Notes: a model not told the origin generated them from the sequence alone. A DNA stretch of 64,000 bases from Scortum barcoo (GCA_023238725.1 CM041553.1:23393001-23457000), one strand, 5' to 3'. Counted from the first letter of the stretch, positions 24,005 through 33,659 are shown. Program-made: numbers and translations.

Positions 24005-24675
24005 ATTGAACTGAAATGAGGAATATATAATGCAGCATTAGGAGTTGTATAACACATACTGAACATATATAATGTATTATATTAATATGATTTAATTAAT
24101 TATCAACTCTTAACATGACTGAGGCTTGTACTTTCTTGTACTTAGTTTCAATCTAATTTTCAGATTTTTTTTTACATTTTTTTTACATTTTTTTTACATT
24201 TTTTTTATATTCTTTTAGAGAGAGTGATCGGCTTTTGTGCTCACAAAGGAAATCTTTATTGGAAGGATTTGCTCTTTTTATTGTTCTCAGCGACTACAAT
24301 TTATCTGCTTTCTGCATTTAGAAAATAAATCCAGTTGCGATGTAGTGGTATTTGTCTTCCTAGTTAAGCACCACTTATGCTACACACAATGAGAGATTTA
24401 TTTCATCAGGTATTTGAATTCACAGTGCATTTTAAAACCAGACGCTTGACTCTATATTGTTTTTCTCGTGCAGGACGCGTGAAAGCCTTGCATCCAACAC
24501 ATCCAGCATAGTGGAAAGCAATAGACGGCAGAACCCGGCGCTGAGCCCCGGGCACATTGGCACCAGTAGTATTGGACTGCCATTCAGCTTTCGCGCCATC
24601 CCAGAACCCCCCACCACGCAGCCTGAGAAACTCCAGAAGTCATCGAACTGCCTGGCCTCCATCACCAGCGTCTGA
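6453..24675 (+). CDS. stox2: storkhead-box protein 2 (winged-helix nuclear protein)
   Basis: Exons are 1a 6453-6786 or 1b 14905-15082 (alternative), 2 16761-16913, 3 19671-22248 and 4 24474-24675. All have GT-AG borders. Lengths sum to 1088 residues (1a) or 1036 residues (1b), with every junction in frame. The 1b form matches human STOX2 from its first residues (MKK-R-S--LRRAWPSS) to its end (LQKSSNCLASITSV; human ends similarly). The storkhead winged-helix domain lies in exon 2 and the start of exon 3, roughly residues 70-150 of the short form. Later conserved blocks are FGLRLFRLSFKKDK, FSAQFPPEEWPLRDED, EWDVSGELAKRRTEMPFPEP, FDYYNVSDDE, GTMQWLLEREK and VDSGFNSPR. A 23-Gln tract follows the domain, and the human protein has none there. 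STOX proteins are DNA-binding regulators. The fish target genes are not known from this sequence. Confidence 0.93.
9888..9945. repeat. poly-T run plus (TG)n microsatellite
   Basis: About 40 consecutive T residues run straight into nine TG units. On the minus strand this reads (CA)n then poly-A, which could be the tail of an old retroposed element, but no element body was recognised beside it. Confidence 0.85.
11585..11890. repeat. diverged teleost interspersed repeat ('aactattgaatggattg' family)
   Basis: The order 'cttgataactattgaatggattg', 'attcacttttccc...aggatga', 'aagatggtgaacatgg', 'cctgctgaacatcaacatg', 'gtgagcatattagca' matches a short non-coding family seen repeatedly in percomorph fish genomes. 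This is recognised from memory. No terminal repeats or target duplications could be defined. Confidence 0.45.
12070..12415. repeat. diverged teleost interspersed repeat (ATTAATCG-type family)
   Basis: It opens 'actgcacctaagaattaggga' and passes through 'ctataagatgaaagaaaatgatg', 'ccaacagtccaaagcacaaagat' and 'ttactgtcatat'. It closes with 'caattaatcaactaatcatc'. It is in the opposite orientation to the copies near 17290 and 38540. Confidence 0.5.
12780..12860. repeat. (TCC)n / pyrimidine-rich low-complexity tract
   Basis: Runs of TCC and TTCCC/CTTCC units make a nearly pure pyrimidine tract on the + strand. Confidence 0.8.
12934..12968. repeat. (CA)n microsatellite
   Basis: A nearly perfect CA repeat lies after a C-rich tract, upstream of STOX2 exon 1b. 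Confidence 0.9.
13204..13234. repeat. (CA)n microsatellite
   Basis: A perfect dinucleotide run. The open frames across it on either strand are repeat artefacts. Confidence 0.9.
13486..13512. repeat. (TG)n microsatellite
   Basis: TG units follow a short T run, in the opposite orientation to the two CA repeats just upstream. Confidence 0.9.
13561..13602. repeat. (CT)n microsatellite
   Basis: CT-rich run with a few interruptions, part of the pyrimidine-rich belt upstream of STOX2 exon 1b. Confidence 0.85.
13710..13794. repeat. (CA)n compound microsatellite
   Basis: Interrupted CA repeats with TACA and TCACA variants, about 1.1 kb upstream of the exon 1b ATG. Confidence 0.85.
14231..14904 (+). 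promoter_or_regulatory. C/pyrimidine-rich leader upstream of STOX2 exon 1b
   Basis: The + strand is strikingly C-rich, with many CCCC runs (for example 14361-14410 and 14750-14860), up to the exon 1b ATG at 14905. It is probably 5' UTR or proximal promoter of the short isoform. If transcribed, it includes an upstream open frame starting with ATG at 14446. The transcript start cannot be located from sequence. Confidence 0.4.
14905..15082 (+). CDS. stox2: STOX2 first coding exon 1b (canonical N-terminus)
   Basis: The ATG at 14905 opens MKKNRSSNLRRAWPSSELTE, clearly the same start as human STOX2. It continues with SRSEKD and a proline run (LPPPPPPHFSPSPPSY) that looks longer than the human region. 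It ends Arg-Ala-Pro plus one base of Gly at a GTGAGT donor (15083). Confidence 0.93.
15083..16760 (+). other. STOX2 intron 1
   Basis: No coding or repeat element was recognised apart from AT-rich stretches. The acceptor follows a (TCC)-rich pyrimidine tract at 16722-16757, ending TGCAG. Confidence 0.6.
16761..16913 (+). CDS. stox2: STOX2 exon 2 (start of winged-helix domain)
   Basis: It completes Gly and encodes DVSPISMSPISQSQFIPLGE followed by ILCLAISAMNSAHKPVNQEA. The domain opening is nearly identical to human STOX2. It is phase 1 at both ends, so either first exon can be spliced to it. Donor GTACGC at 16914. Confidence 0.95.
16914..19670 (+). other. STOX2 intron 2
   Basis: The intron is AT-rich. 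A diverged ATTAATCG-family repeat lies near 17290-17525. I see no other exon, RNA gene or element. Confidence 0.55.
17290..17525. repeat. diverged teleost interspersed repeat (ATTAATCG-type family)
   Basis: The order is 'agtcaattaagaaattagtca', then 'cagcttctcaggtatat', then 'agtaaacagaatt', then 'acacaagacgtttgaaggcgtcac', then 'gaaattatgga'. It matches the copy at 38540-38850 block for block, with substitutions. Confidence 0.5.
19671..22248 (+). CDS. stox2: STOX2 large exon 3
   Basis: It completes Gly and encodes VPTPSSEVLRHTLNMLVRER and YFIVTPQTYFITPSL, which end the winged-helix domain. A glutamine tract follows (19868-19936). Conserved STOX2 blocks continue: LRLFRLSFKKDK, AQFPPEEWPLRDEDVPTTPI, EIIRRINPDLTVENV, EWDVSGELAKRRTEMPFPEP, DEYFQCNTSNETILTAPSP, KRKEIFSKDTLFKPPH and FDYYNVSDDEEEEE. 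It ends with the Arg codon split after AG at a GTACGC donor (22249). Glu- and Gly-rich runs near residues 867-900 are expanded relative to human. Confidence 0.95.
19868..19936 (+). repeat. in-frame CAG/CAA tract encoding 23 glutamines
   Basis: A mix of CAG and CAA codons runs from 19868 to the CCT codon at 19937, with a few further Gln around it. Residues are about 177-199 of the 1036-residue form. CAA interruptions suggest it is older and more stable than a pure CAG run. The minus strand reads as an alanine-rich open frame, which is an artefact. Confidence 0.95.
23940..24001. repeat. (TA)n microsatellite
   Basis: About 60 bases of uninterrupted TA repeat, inside STOX2 intron 3. Confidence 0.95.
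24165..24211. repeat. 11-bp tandem array, unit TTTTTTTTACA
   Basis: Three copies of a T8-ACA unit (the first one T longer) are followed by a T8-ATA variant. Confidence 0.9.
24474..24675 (+). CDS. stox2: STOX2 terminal coding exon
   Basis: It completes Arg, then encodes TRESLASNTSSIVESNRRQN and PALSPGH, and ends with EKLQKSSNCLASITSV and TGA at 24673-24675. It is nearly identical to the human C-terminus except for a short variable segment in the middle. Confidence 0.95.
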
Positions 24676-26160
24676 CAGGCAGCACAGACTTGAGACCGTG
24701 AAGGTGGTGGAGGAGAGAGGAAGCGAGGTGTTTCACCATTTTGACCCTCGCTTTTCCTCAACCAATACACAGATACAACACACACACACACACAGATACA
24801 CACATAAATACACATCTTCAGACTCCTGAGAATCCATTTACTGGGACTGTTACAAAAACAGGCATGGCTTCAAGAGACTGTTCCCACAGCTTCAAGAACT
24901 TTACTGCAAAAAAGAGAAGAAAAACTACAGAATATCAAGACCACTGTAGGTGAAGAAACCTACCTGAAGTACTTTGATTTTGGTGACATGGACTCTAGTT
25001 TGGCTTATATCAAGATTCTTGACTATTGGTATTGGAAAGTAGTAGACTATAGGATTCAAGTTACATTTGGAAATATCGAAAACTTTTTATATTACTTAAC
25101 AATACATGTCCAATTAAATGTTCTCCTTCCTGAAATAGCGTCAAGTTCTTCAGGACGATTCAATGTATCAGCACAATGTCGAGACAATAAAAGTTGATCG
25201 TGAGAACAACGAATGAAAGATATAAAAACATAAATCAGCTCAGATTTGTGTACCGCAATGCAAATGATGTATGTATACTCGATACTTTTGATATCCTAAT
25301 TATTATAATGGTGGTATTAAAGATGCTATGTGACCAAAAAATGATGTTTGGACAGAATGAGCTGCACCTCACCAGACAGAAAACCACTTCACAAAACGGT
25401 GTCAACACAAGGTTCATTTGGTTTCCTCACCACGCTTACCCATTTATAAGGACACGTTAATTTATTTTAAACTATTAACAGGTTTCTGGAGTCTCACAGG
25501 TGGAGTTATTATAAAGATATTGGGCTTATCATGGGAATTCTGAGCTTTTTGCCTCTCTTTCATTTCTGGTTTTCACTTTTCTGCCACCTTAAAATATTGT
25601 AGACATGGTGCATTGTGGGAACTGTAGGCAGAGCAGTGCCACACAGACTCAAGAGTCATGGATGGACAATAAAATTATCCATAAAGTTGGTTATTTCCAA
25701 ATAATTAAATTATCCACTAAAACCTGGTTTTAGTCTCTGTTTTAATCAGAGACCTGTTGACGCTGGAGTCTGTGCATTATTCTGAGAAAAAAATAATTTT
25801 ACAGCTAAAATTATTTACAAAGAAAAATTCTGCCTCTTCACTTCCAAAATGTGATGATTTGCTTCTTTTTATTTTTTTTCTGTAAGTAAACTCAATATTT
25901 TTTCTTTGCTGATAAAAACATCTGAAGATATAACCTTAGGATCAGGGACAGTGTGATAGTCATTTTCACTCTTTTCCAACTGTTCATGGACAAAACGAAA
26001 AATCTGTTTATTGTGAAAATAACCGGCAGAATAATCGATAATGAAAACATGTGTTAGTTGATTTTTACAGTGCAGGTCCAGGAGAATAGTGTTGTACCTG
26101 CTTTTTTTCTTTAAAAGAGGTTTCAATCTTTAGACAAAGAACATTAGTCATTATTTTCAT
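24676..26160 (+). other. STOX2 3' UTR and downstream flank
   Basis: No coding potential was recognised. AATAAA signals are at 25186-25191 and 25668-25673, and a short CA repeat lies at about 24778-24800. The true 3' end cannot be chosen from sequence. Confidence 0.5.
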
Positions 26161-26243
26161 AGGGGCAGGACCAATGTGGAATTTATAATAAAAAGCCTTT
26201 ATTGATTACACAGCCTGTTCATGAGTTAAAAAAAAAAAAAATC

Positions 26244-26256
26244 AGACAGGTTTGAA
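26244..26256. repeat. left target-site duplication of Rex3
   Basis: The 13 bases AGACAGGTTTGAA here recur exactly at 29698-29710, immediately after the element's GAAGAT-type tail. Confidence 0.85.
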
Positions 26257-26711
26257 CCCCTCCTTGAACCGCCACCTTACTGTGGTGGAGGGGTTTGTGT
26301 GCCCGAATGATCCTAGGAGCTATGTTGTCGGGGGCATTACGCCCCTGGTAGGGTCTCCCATGGCAAACAGGTCCTAGGTGACGGGCCAGACTAAGAGCGG
26401 TTCACAAGCCCATCATGAACAGAAGAACATCAAGGACCGTTACGTCGCCCGGATTACAAGGCGTTACCGGGGCCCCACCCTGGAGCCAGGCCTGGGGTTG
26501 GGGCTCGCAGGCGAGCGCCTGGTGGCCGGGTCTTTGCCCACGGGACCCGGCCGGGCTCAGCCCGAAATGGCGACGTGGGCCCGCCTTCCAGTAGGCTCAC
26601 CACCCGCAGGAAGGTCCATGAGGGGCCGGTGCAATGTGGTTTGGGTAGCAGTCGTGGCATGGCGGGGGGCCTCGACGACCCAATCCCTGGACCAAAACTC
26701 TGGCAATAGGG

Positions 26712-27200
26712 ACATGGAATGTCACCTCGCTGGGGGGGAAGGAGCCTGAGCTTCGTGCATGGGAGGTTGAGAGGTACCGGCTAGAGATAGTCGGGCTCAC
26801 CTCCACGCATAGCTTGGGCTCTGGAACCCAGCTCCTTGAGAGGGGCTGGACCCTCCACTACTCTGGAGTTGCCCAGGGTGAGCGGCGGCGAGCTGGTGTG
26901 GGCTTGCTTATAGCTCCCCAGCTCAGCCGCCATGTGTTGGAGTTCACTCCGGTGAACGAGAGGGTCGCTTCCCTGCGCCTTCGGGTTGGGGATAGGTCTC
27001 TTGCTGTTGTTTGTGCCTACGGGCCGAACAGCAGTACAGAGTACCCGGCCTTCTTGGAGTCCCTGGGAGGGGTACTTGATAGTGCTCCGACTGGGGACTC
27101 CATTATTGTTCTACTGGGGGACTTCAACGCTCACGTGGGCAACAACAGTGATACCTGGAGGGGCGTGATCGGGAGGAACGGCCTCCCCGATCTGAACTAG
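26712..27200 (+). pseudogene. Rex3 endonuclease region (broken)
   Basis: The frame runs from Thr-Trp-Asn-Val-Thr-Ser-Leu (26712), the typical start of an APE-type endonuclease, through AGVGLLIAP, VVCAYGPN and the catalytic-loop motif GDFNAHVG. It reaches a TAG just after GLPDLN at 27198-27200. Homologous sequence continues beyond the stop in other frames (for example the DHHLVVSWIRW-like part near 27418), so the stop is a lesion, not the protein's end. Confidence 0.8.
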
Positions 27201-27502
27201 CGGTGAGCGGTGTTCTGTTATTGGACTTCTGTGCTAGTCACAGTTTGTCCATAACGAACACCATGTTCGAGCATAGCATAGGGTGTCCATCAGTGCACGT
27301 GCACGCACCAGGACACCCTAGGCCGGAGGTCGATGATCGACTTTGTTGTCGTTTCATCTGATCTCCGGCCGTATGTCTTGGACACTCGGGTAAAGAGAGG
27401 GGCTGAGTTGTCAACCGATCACCACCTGGTGGTGAGTTGGATCCGCTGGCAGAGGAGGAAGTTGGACAGACCTGGCAGACCTGGTAGACCCAAACGTACA
27501 TT

Positions 27503-28638
27503 GTGAGGGTCTGTTGGGAACGTCTGGCCGAGCCCTCTGTCAGGGAGGTCTTCAACTCCCACCTCCGGAAGAGCTTCTTCTCACAGATTCCGAGGGAGGC
27601 TGGAGACATTGAGTCCGAGTGGACCATGTTCTCTGCCTCCATTGTCGACGCGGCATGTTCGAAGTTGTGGACGCAAGGTCTCTGGTGCCTGTCGTGGCGG
27701 CAACCCCCGAACCCGGTGGTGGACACCGGAAGTAAGGGATGCCGTCAGGCTGAAGAAGGAGTCCTATCGGACCATGTTGGCCTGTGGGACTCCTGACGCA
27801 GTTGACAGGTACCGGCAGGCCAAGCAAGCCGCAGCCCGGACGGTCCTGGAGGCAAAAACTCGGGTCTGGGAGGAGTTCGGTGAGGCCATGGAGGAGGACT
27901 ATCGGTCGGCCTCGAAGAGATTCTGGCAAACCGTCCGGCGCCTCAGAAGGGGGAAGCAGTACTCTGCCAACACTGTTTACAGTGCAGGTGGGGAGCTGTT
28001 GACCTCGACTGGGGACATTGTCGGACGGTGGAAGAAATACTTCGAGGATCTCCTCAATCCCACCGACTTGCCTTCCAATGAGGAAGCGGAGGCTGGGGTC
28101 TCTGAGGTGGACTCGTCCATCCATCACCCAAGCCGAAGTCACTGAGGTAGTTCGTAAGCTCCTCGCAGTGGCAAGGCGCGCCGGGGTGGATGAGATCCGC
28201 CCTGAGTACCTCAAATCTCTGGATGTTGTGGGGCTGTCTTGGCTGACACGCCTTCTGCAACATTGCATGGAGGTTGGGGACAGGGGACAGTGCCTCTGGT
28301 GTGGCAAACTGGGGTGGTGGTCCCTCTTTTTAAAAAGGGGGACCGGAGAGTGTGTTCCAACTACACAGGGGATCACACTTCTCAGCCTCAGCCCCCGGGA
28401 AGGTCTACGCCAGGGTACTGGAGAGGAGAATTCGGCGGCCGATAGTCGACCCTTGGATTCAGGAGGAACAATGCGGTTTTTTCGTCCTGGTCGTGGAACA
28501 CTGGACCAGCTCTATACCCTCCACAGGGTGCTTGAGGGTTTATGGGAGTTTGCCCAACCAGTCCACATGTGCTTTGTGGATCTGGAGAAGGCATTCGACC
28601 GTGTCCCTCGTGGTATTCTGTGGGGGTGCTCCGCATGA
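27503..28638 (+). pseudogene. Rex3 reverse transcriptase, N-terminal part (broken)
   Basis: Homologous sequence moves between frames. One frame at 27609-28145 reads NPRTRWWTPEVRDAVRLKKE, typical of the linker between endonuclease and RT. The 28018-28638 frame later reads GRGTLDQLYTLHRVLEGLWE and VHMCFVDLEKAFDRVPRGIL, which includes the first RT catalytic aspartate motif (FVDLEKAFD). At least two frameshifts are needed to connect the parts, so no intact protein is encoded. Confidence 0.75.
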
Positions 28639-28710
28639 GTATGGGGTCCGGGGAGCCTTTGCTAAGGGCTGTTCAGGGCTGTTCGGTCTCTGTACGACCG
28701 GAGCAGGAGC

Positions 28711-29682
28711 TTGGTTCGCATTGCCGGCAGTAAGTCAGACCTGTTCCCAGTGCATGTTGGACTCCGGCAGGGTTGCCCTTTGTCACCGGTCCTGTTCATA
28801 ATCTTTATGGACAGGATTTCTAGGCGTAGCCAGGGGCCGGAGGGAGTCCGGTTTGGGAACCACAGGATTTCATCTCTGCTTTTTGCGGATGATGTTGTCC
28901 TGATGGCTTCATCAGGCCAGGACCTTCAGCATGTACTGGAGCGGTTTGCAGCCGAGTGTGAAGCGGCTGGGATGAGAATCAGCACCTCCAAATCCGAGGC
29001 CATGGTTCTCGACCGGAAAAGGGTGGCATGCCCTCTCCAGGTGGGTGGAGAGGTCCTGCCTCAAGTGGAGGAGTTCAAGTATCTCGGGGTCTTGTTCACG
29101 AGTGAGGGAAAGATCGAGCGTGAGATTGACAGGCGGATTGGTGCAGCGTCCGCAGTTATGCGGTCGGTGTACCGGACCGTCGTGGTGAAGAAGGAGCTGA
29201 GTCGAAAGGCGAAGCTCTCGATTTATCGGTCAATCTACGTTCCCACCCTCACCTATGGTCATGAACTTTGGGTAATGACCGAAAGGACAAGATCGCGGAT
29301 ACAAGCGGCCGAAATGAGTTTCCTCCGCAGGGTGGCTGGGCGCTCCCTTAGAGATAGGGTGAGAAGCTCGGTCACTCGGGAGGAGCTCGGAGTAGAGCCG
29401 CTGCTCCTTCGCATCGAGAGGAGTCAGCTGAGGTGGCTTGGGCATCTGTTTCGGATGCCCCCTGGACGCCTCCCTAGGGAGGTGTTCCAGGCATGTCCCA
29501 CCGGGAGGAGGCCTCTGGGGAAGACCCAGGACACGCTGGAGAAACTATGTCTCTCGGCTGGCCTGGGAACGCCTCAGGGGGTCCCCCCGGAAGAGCTGGA
29601 GGAAGTGTCTGGGGTGAGGGAAGTCTGGGCATCTCTGCTCAGACTGCTGCCTCCGCGACCCGGTCCCGGACCAAGCGGATGA
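28711..29682 (+). pseudogene. Rex3 reverse transcriptase, C-terminal part
   Basis: An open stretch of 323 codons contains LRQGCPLSPVLF, the catalytic LLFADDVVLMA (FADD box), STSKSEAMV, and the post-RT region IYVPTLTYGHELWVMTERT then RSQLRWLGHLFRMPPGRLPR. It is the best-preserved part of the element, but it is out of frame with the preceding motifs. Confidence 0.85.
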
Positions 29683-29697
29683 AGAAGATGAAGATGA

Positions 29698-29710
29698 AGA
29701 CAGGTTTGAA
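29698..29710. repeat. right target-site duplication of Rex3
   Basis: Exact copy of the 13 bases at 26244-26256. Confidence 0.85.
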
Positions 29711-29792
29711 ACTTTTGATAGTCTTCATCAAGATTTCAAGGCTTTAAATAGAAATGTTCTTTAGCATAAATTCCACATTGCACCTGTTCGTA

Positions 29793-32480
29793 TATGCATG
29801 AGAACTTGAAGTTTGCTCTTTGTGCATTTTGTTTTTCAAAGCTTTGACTCTATTGAACTTCGGGGTGGTAGAAGTCTCACTAGTGCTGATCTCAAAACCT
29901 TAGAAAGTACAACCAAAACTCTATGCACGGACAGATACTATGAGGGGCAAGTGAGAAAATATGTGTTTTCTAATTTGGGGAACTGGCATAAACGTGCAGT
30001 GACATTAACAGCAGTCTGACTGCAGTTCTGTGGATGAACTGTAGATGGAGCCAAAGTTAAAACCCTGGTGCAGATCTATCACACTTCTGCAGGCTTAGAG
30101 GGTCAGACATCATTATGAAACTACAGGCTGACCAAATCAACCTGACCCAGGTGTTAATTCCTCTAAATACAAAAAACTGTTATACAACATGAACACCTCA
30201 GAGTGTCACTTTAAAAGTGCTGTTTCACCTTACAACAGGTATTTTTGAGTTTTCCATGTTCGATCAATGCTCTGTATTCATCTCAGAGAAAGTTGTGCTA
30301 TCATGGAAAACTTACAACCATTCATTTTAAGAGAAAACACTAACAGGTCTTTATTTTTGGGGTCAAAACAGCTGAAAATCCAATTTGGAGCACTGGCCTC
30401 TGAAAAGCACAAAGTGAGCGCCCTCTAGTGATTGACTGGCTGAATAACAGTGTCAGCAAACAGCTGGAGGTGTGTGTTGCACCAAATGTGTGACAGCTGA
30501 AGCTAATCATTTGATCCTATAAAGGTAAGTGGCTTGTCCTCAAGATACCACTGAGCTGTGGTGTTGAAATGGGTCAAAAGTCAAAAGTAGAACATATGTA
30601 AAGCCACATTACTAAAAGGACTCAAGCTGTGATGCATTTTGATATTTGATGATGATTTTACTCATATTATTGTGATGATACCACCAGACTAATAACAAAT
30701 ATTTTCAGTGTTTAATTGTAATCAGTTTATCAGCTGACCCATTTAAAAAAAAAAGTTATAAATTTATGATTTAAATGTGCATTTAAAGTGATCAGAGCAG
30801 CAAAAGGATATCTGATTGATCAGCTGTTCATGTGCTGCTCTTTAAATTGGACAAAATTTACTTTCTGGATGGCACAAAGCTTACATATGTTTAAATTTCT
30901 GTGTTGCAGCATAATGTTAAAGCTGTAAAAAAACTGACTGTGAAATGGGATATGATAAATTGACACATGAATGCAAAGCCAAAACATAATCTACCAGCAC
31001 CTCTAAAGATCACTAATGAACAGTTTACATGTGTTGGTTTAATCTGTACAAACACCATCATGAGCTTTAGAGATGCTGATAGACTGACTTTACCTTTGGA
31101 CAGAGCCAGGCTAACCTGTTTCCCTTTGTTTCCAGTCTTTATGCTAAGCTAACCTAACCAGCTGCTGACTGTAACTACATATTTAGTGTAAATGCATGAG
31201 AGTGGTGTCAATCTGATCATCTAACTCTTATCAAGAAAGCAAATATGCAAATCAATTTATAGACTGATTATAATTTAACATTTCCTTTGGTTGCACATTG
31301 GAGACTCCATAGAAAAAACACATAACATGGCTTTAGAAGTAGACAAATAGCCACAGATGCAGGAGCTTTGAGGAGACAGATCGGCAGTCAGGAAATAAAA
31401 GTTAGTCTAACAAAAACACTCAAACGGGCCTTTAAGGTTTTCTTTAGGGTGGCTTCTTTTACTACACCTTTGTCATGAAGTAGAACAGGGAAACTGAGGA
31501 ATAAATTACAACAGACCTTGTATGCCAAAAATCTGAGCCATTAAATGCCATCAAATGTGCCTTCAGAATAATATCATCACGTGAGAGAAAACACTTAATT
31601 ATCACAAAGGGAAAATTTGACCTATGGATCTGTATTTGGCACTCGGCACAGCACTCGCTGCCTCGTCTCAGCTGGGTCAAATAACCCAGAAAAAATATAA
31701 ATTCATTCACAAAACAACGCAATAATCCATGAAACACAGCGTTTTTACCTGTGTGTTATTTTAATGACTGATGCAGAGGGTGTCACGTCAGTGTCTCTGA
31801 GCTACAGACACAGAGGTGGAATGAGAAAACAAAAAACTACAGTGGGTCAGGGTCACCTGGAGCTTGGCACGTACATCGGTGAAAGATTCAACTTAAAAAC
31901 ATACAGTTTACAGACACGCACACACACATCTATGAATCTCCTACAACACACACATACACATTTGCATTTAACACAGAAATGATGCAGCCTGTGTGCACCT
32001 TAATATTCCTTGACTCCATGCTCCGAATATACAGAAGGGAAGCGTGTGTTCAGACACGTTCGGGGGCAGGGAAATGCACACAATTGTTTTTTTTCTTGTG
32101 TGTGTGTTTGTGGATGTGTAAGCGTGTGTGTGTATGCATCTCTGAGAGCAGCTTCAAAAATGACACAAACACACATGCACCGTTGACACTCTATCTCACA
32201 CACAGACGACATTTCCCATGTTTTCTTGTTTTGTTTTGTTTTTTTTTTTACAATAAATCCATTCATGATCTCCACACAAATGAAATACGCTGCCAAAAAA
32301 CCTCAAAAACTCTCCGCTGATACAAGACACCTGTGCAAGAGCATAGGAGCGACCTCCGATAGCATACATTTTGGTTCTAAGGCAATATTGTAGTTCCACA
32401 GGACTAGTGCTGTTGATGCAGTGTGCTGTTTGCACGCTGACTGTGTCTCCTATTGAAAACCTTTACTCCCATCCGTAGTC
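29793..32480. other. intergenic DNA between STOX2 and TLL1
   Basis: No gene was recognised. It includes one common teleost interspersed repeat (31080-31240). Short open frames on both strands have no recognisable content. Confidence 0.45.
31080..31240. repeat. teleost interspersed repeat ('gctaagctaa' family)
   Basis: The word order 'ggacagagccaggctaacct', 'tttccctttgtttccagtc', 'tttatgctaagctaacctaa', 'atgagagtggtgtcaatctg', 'atctaactctta' matches a very abundant short non-coding repeat of percomorph fishes, recalled from memory. Confidence 0.55.
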
Positions 32481-33659
32481 ATCTGTCATTCAGTGTAGTT
32501 TTATTTTTAGCACCATGGAAATCTCTCCTTCAATCAGAATCGTGTCACTCCGAGAGACAGCTGTGAAAATATTCCCTTCCGATATCCACAAAAAAGAAAA
32601 AAACAGTGTTTGGATGGGGGTGGGGGGGTTGAGGTGGAAACATCCATGAAAGTTGCTCGGTTTTGTTACAAGATGGTGCAAACTCAAAGACATGGACACA
32701 CACAATATAATGCAAGGCTTAACATTAACATCACAGATCATTTGGAAATTCTCCATTTTGCATGTTTTTATTTATTTCTTTTTTTTCCATTCCACGATGG
32801 TCGTCTGCATAAGCTTTAAGCAAAAGAGCAAATGATGGACTTCAGCCTTTTGTTTTGTTTTTTCTTGTTTTTTTCTCTGTACACACAGACACACGCATAC
32901 ACACACACACACTCACACACACACACACACAGTAAACACGATGGGTTTTACAATAAGACGTGAAATAAAATCGTCTGCAGCCGTTCTGAGCTGGGTTGAA
33001 GAGACCAGTTCCCAGGCATCAAAGGCAATAAAAATGTCTATTTAGAGTCTCCTTTCGGTTACTGTGGGTATGAGCAGCCGTCTTATCACAGTAAGTCGCA
33101 CAAAAGACTCAAAAGTCCCTCGCTGGATGCGTCTCCTTTTAGGCAGAAGCTCCTTAGTTCCTCAAGCATCCACAGTTTATGACTCTGAATATGAATCTAG
33201 CGAGTTGATGTGTGTGTTTGTACTCTTATGCTTGCACACGTGCAACCGTGAGTGTCTCAGTAAACTGTTGTGGCTCTTCAGCGGCCCTCAGCCCACACTG
33301 AATTTAGCTTAATGTCCAGGAAAGAAAACCACCTTCTCCACAGAAACGGATCGTTCAGTCTGGTTTCCCCACATGTGCAGGTGCTCGAGTTGTTTTTGTC
33401 CCCCCCCCCCTCTGGGTCTCATCTCAGACTGCGATGACAAGCGCGGAGCCACGGAGGGAGACAAATGTTCGCGTTAAATATCGTCTTCCTCCCCTCCGCG
33501 GCCTGGCGAGCGTCCACGTCTGTCTGTGGGTTCGAGAAGAGGGGTGAGAGGGGGGTGGGGGTGGGGCTGACTGTACTTTTCTCGTTGCCGTGGTGAAGGT
33601 CAGGGTAACAGTGGCGGGGCTTGCACAGAGGTCAGAGGTCACGGAGCGAGCGTGTGAGG
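32480..33659 (-). other. probable TLL1 3' UTR
   Basis: This follows the TLL1 stop on the minus strand. Minus-strand AATAAA signals are seen at 32767-32776 (two overlapping) and 32500-32505. A (CA)n tract lies at 32885-32932. The extent is a guess. Confidence 0.4.
32885..32932. repeat. (CA)n microsatellite
   Basis: Interrupted CA repeat, reading TG in the sense of the TLL1 transcript. Confidence 0.85.

Larger units (their letters stand above)
22249..24473 (+). other. STOX2 intron 3
   Basis: It contains a (TA)n microsatellite and an 11-bp tandem array before the last exon. If the exon 3 donor is not used, the frame reads Tyr-Ala-Lys-Met-Asn and stops at 22265-22267, so an intron-retaining form would lack the last 67 residues. 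No other gene was recognised. Confidence 0.6.
26257..29697 (+). mobile_element. Rex3 non-LTR retrotransposon (RTE clade), decayed
   Basis: The 3.44-kb element is flanked by a 13-bp direct repeat and ends in a GATGAA-type short tandem tail. It has no LTRs. It encodes an apurinic-type endonuclease, a reverse transcriptase and the downstream YGHELW/LRWLGHLFRMP region. Two stretches (28303-28322 on + and 28762-28782 read on -) each differ by one base from the degenerate PCR primers commonly used for fish Rex3, as I remember them. That points to Rex3 rather than L2 or Rex1. The length is close to a full RTE element, but the frame is broken by in-frame stops and shifts, so it should be immobile. 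It lies between STOX2 and TLL1 and does not interrupt either. Confidence 0.85.
26162..29790. mobile_element. possible TA-flanked inverted-repeat element hosting Rex3
   Basis: The sequences 26162-26185 and 29767-29790 are inverted repeats: 19 of 24 positions match, with 14 consecutive matches at the inner end. Each is bordered on the outside by the dinucleotide TA (26160-26161 and 29791-29792), as expected for a Tc1/mariner-like non-autonomous element. Excluding the Rex3 insertion, the element would be only about 175 bases long. A chance inverted repeat cannot be excluded without finding further copies. Confidence 0.35.

Noticed and set aside
27609..28145. Possible host gene at NPRTRWWTPEVRDAVRLKKE
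   Set aside because: This is the standard endonuclease-RT linker of Rex/RTE elements, not a host protein.
27238..28376. Minus-strand frames of 162 and 274 residues
   Set aside because: They are antisense shadows of the Rex3 element, whose motifs (GDFNAHVG, FVDLEKAFD, FADD) all read on the + strand.
26814..29682. Retrovirus or other viral insertion
   Set aside because: There are no LTRs, gag, protease or envelope. The endonuclease is APE-type and the RT order fits a non-LTR element.
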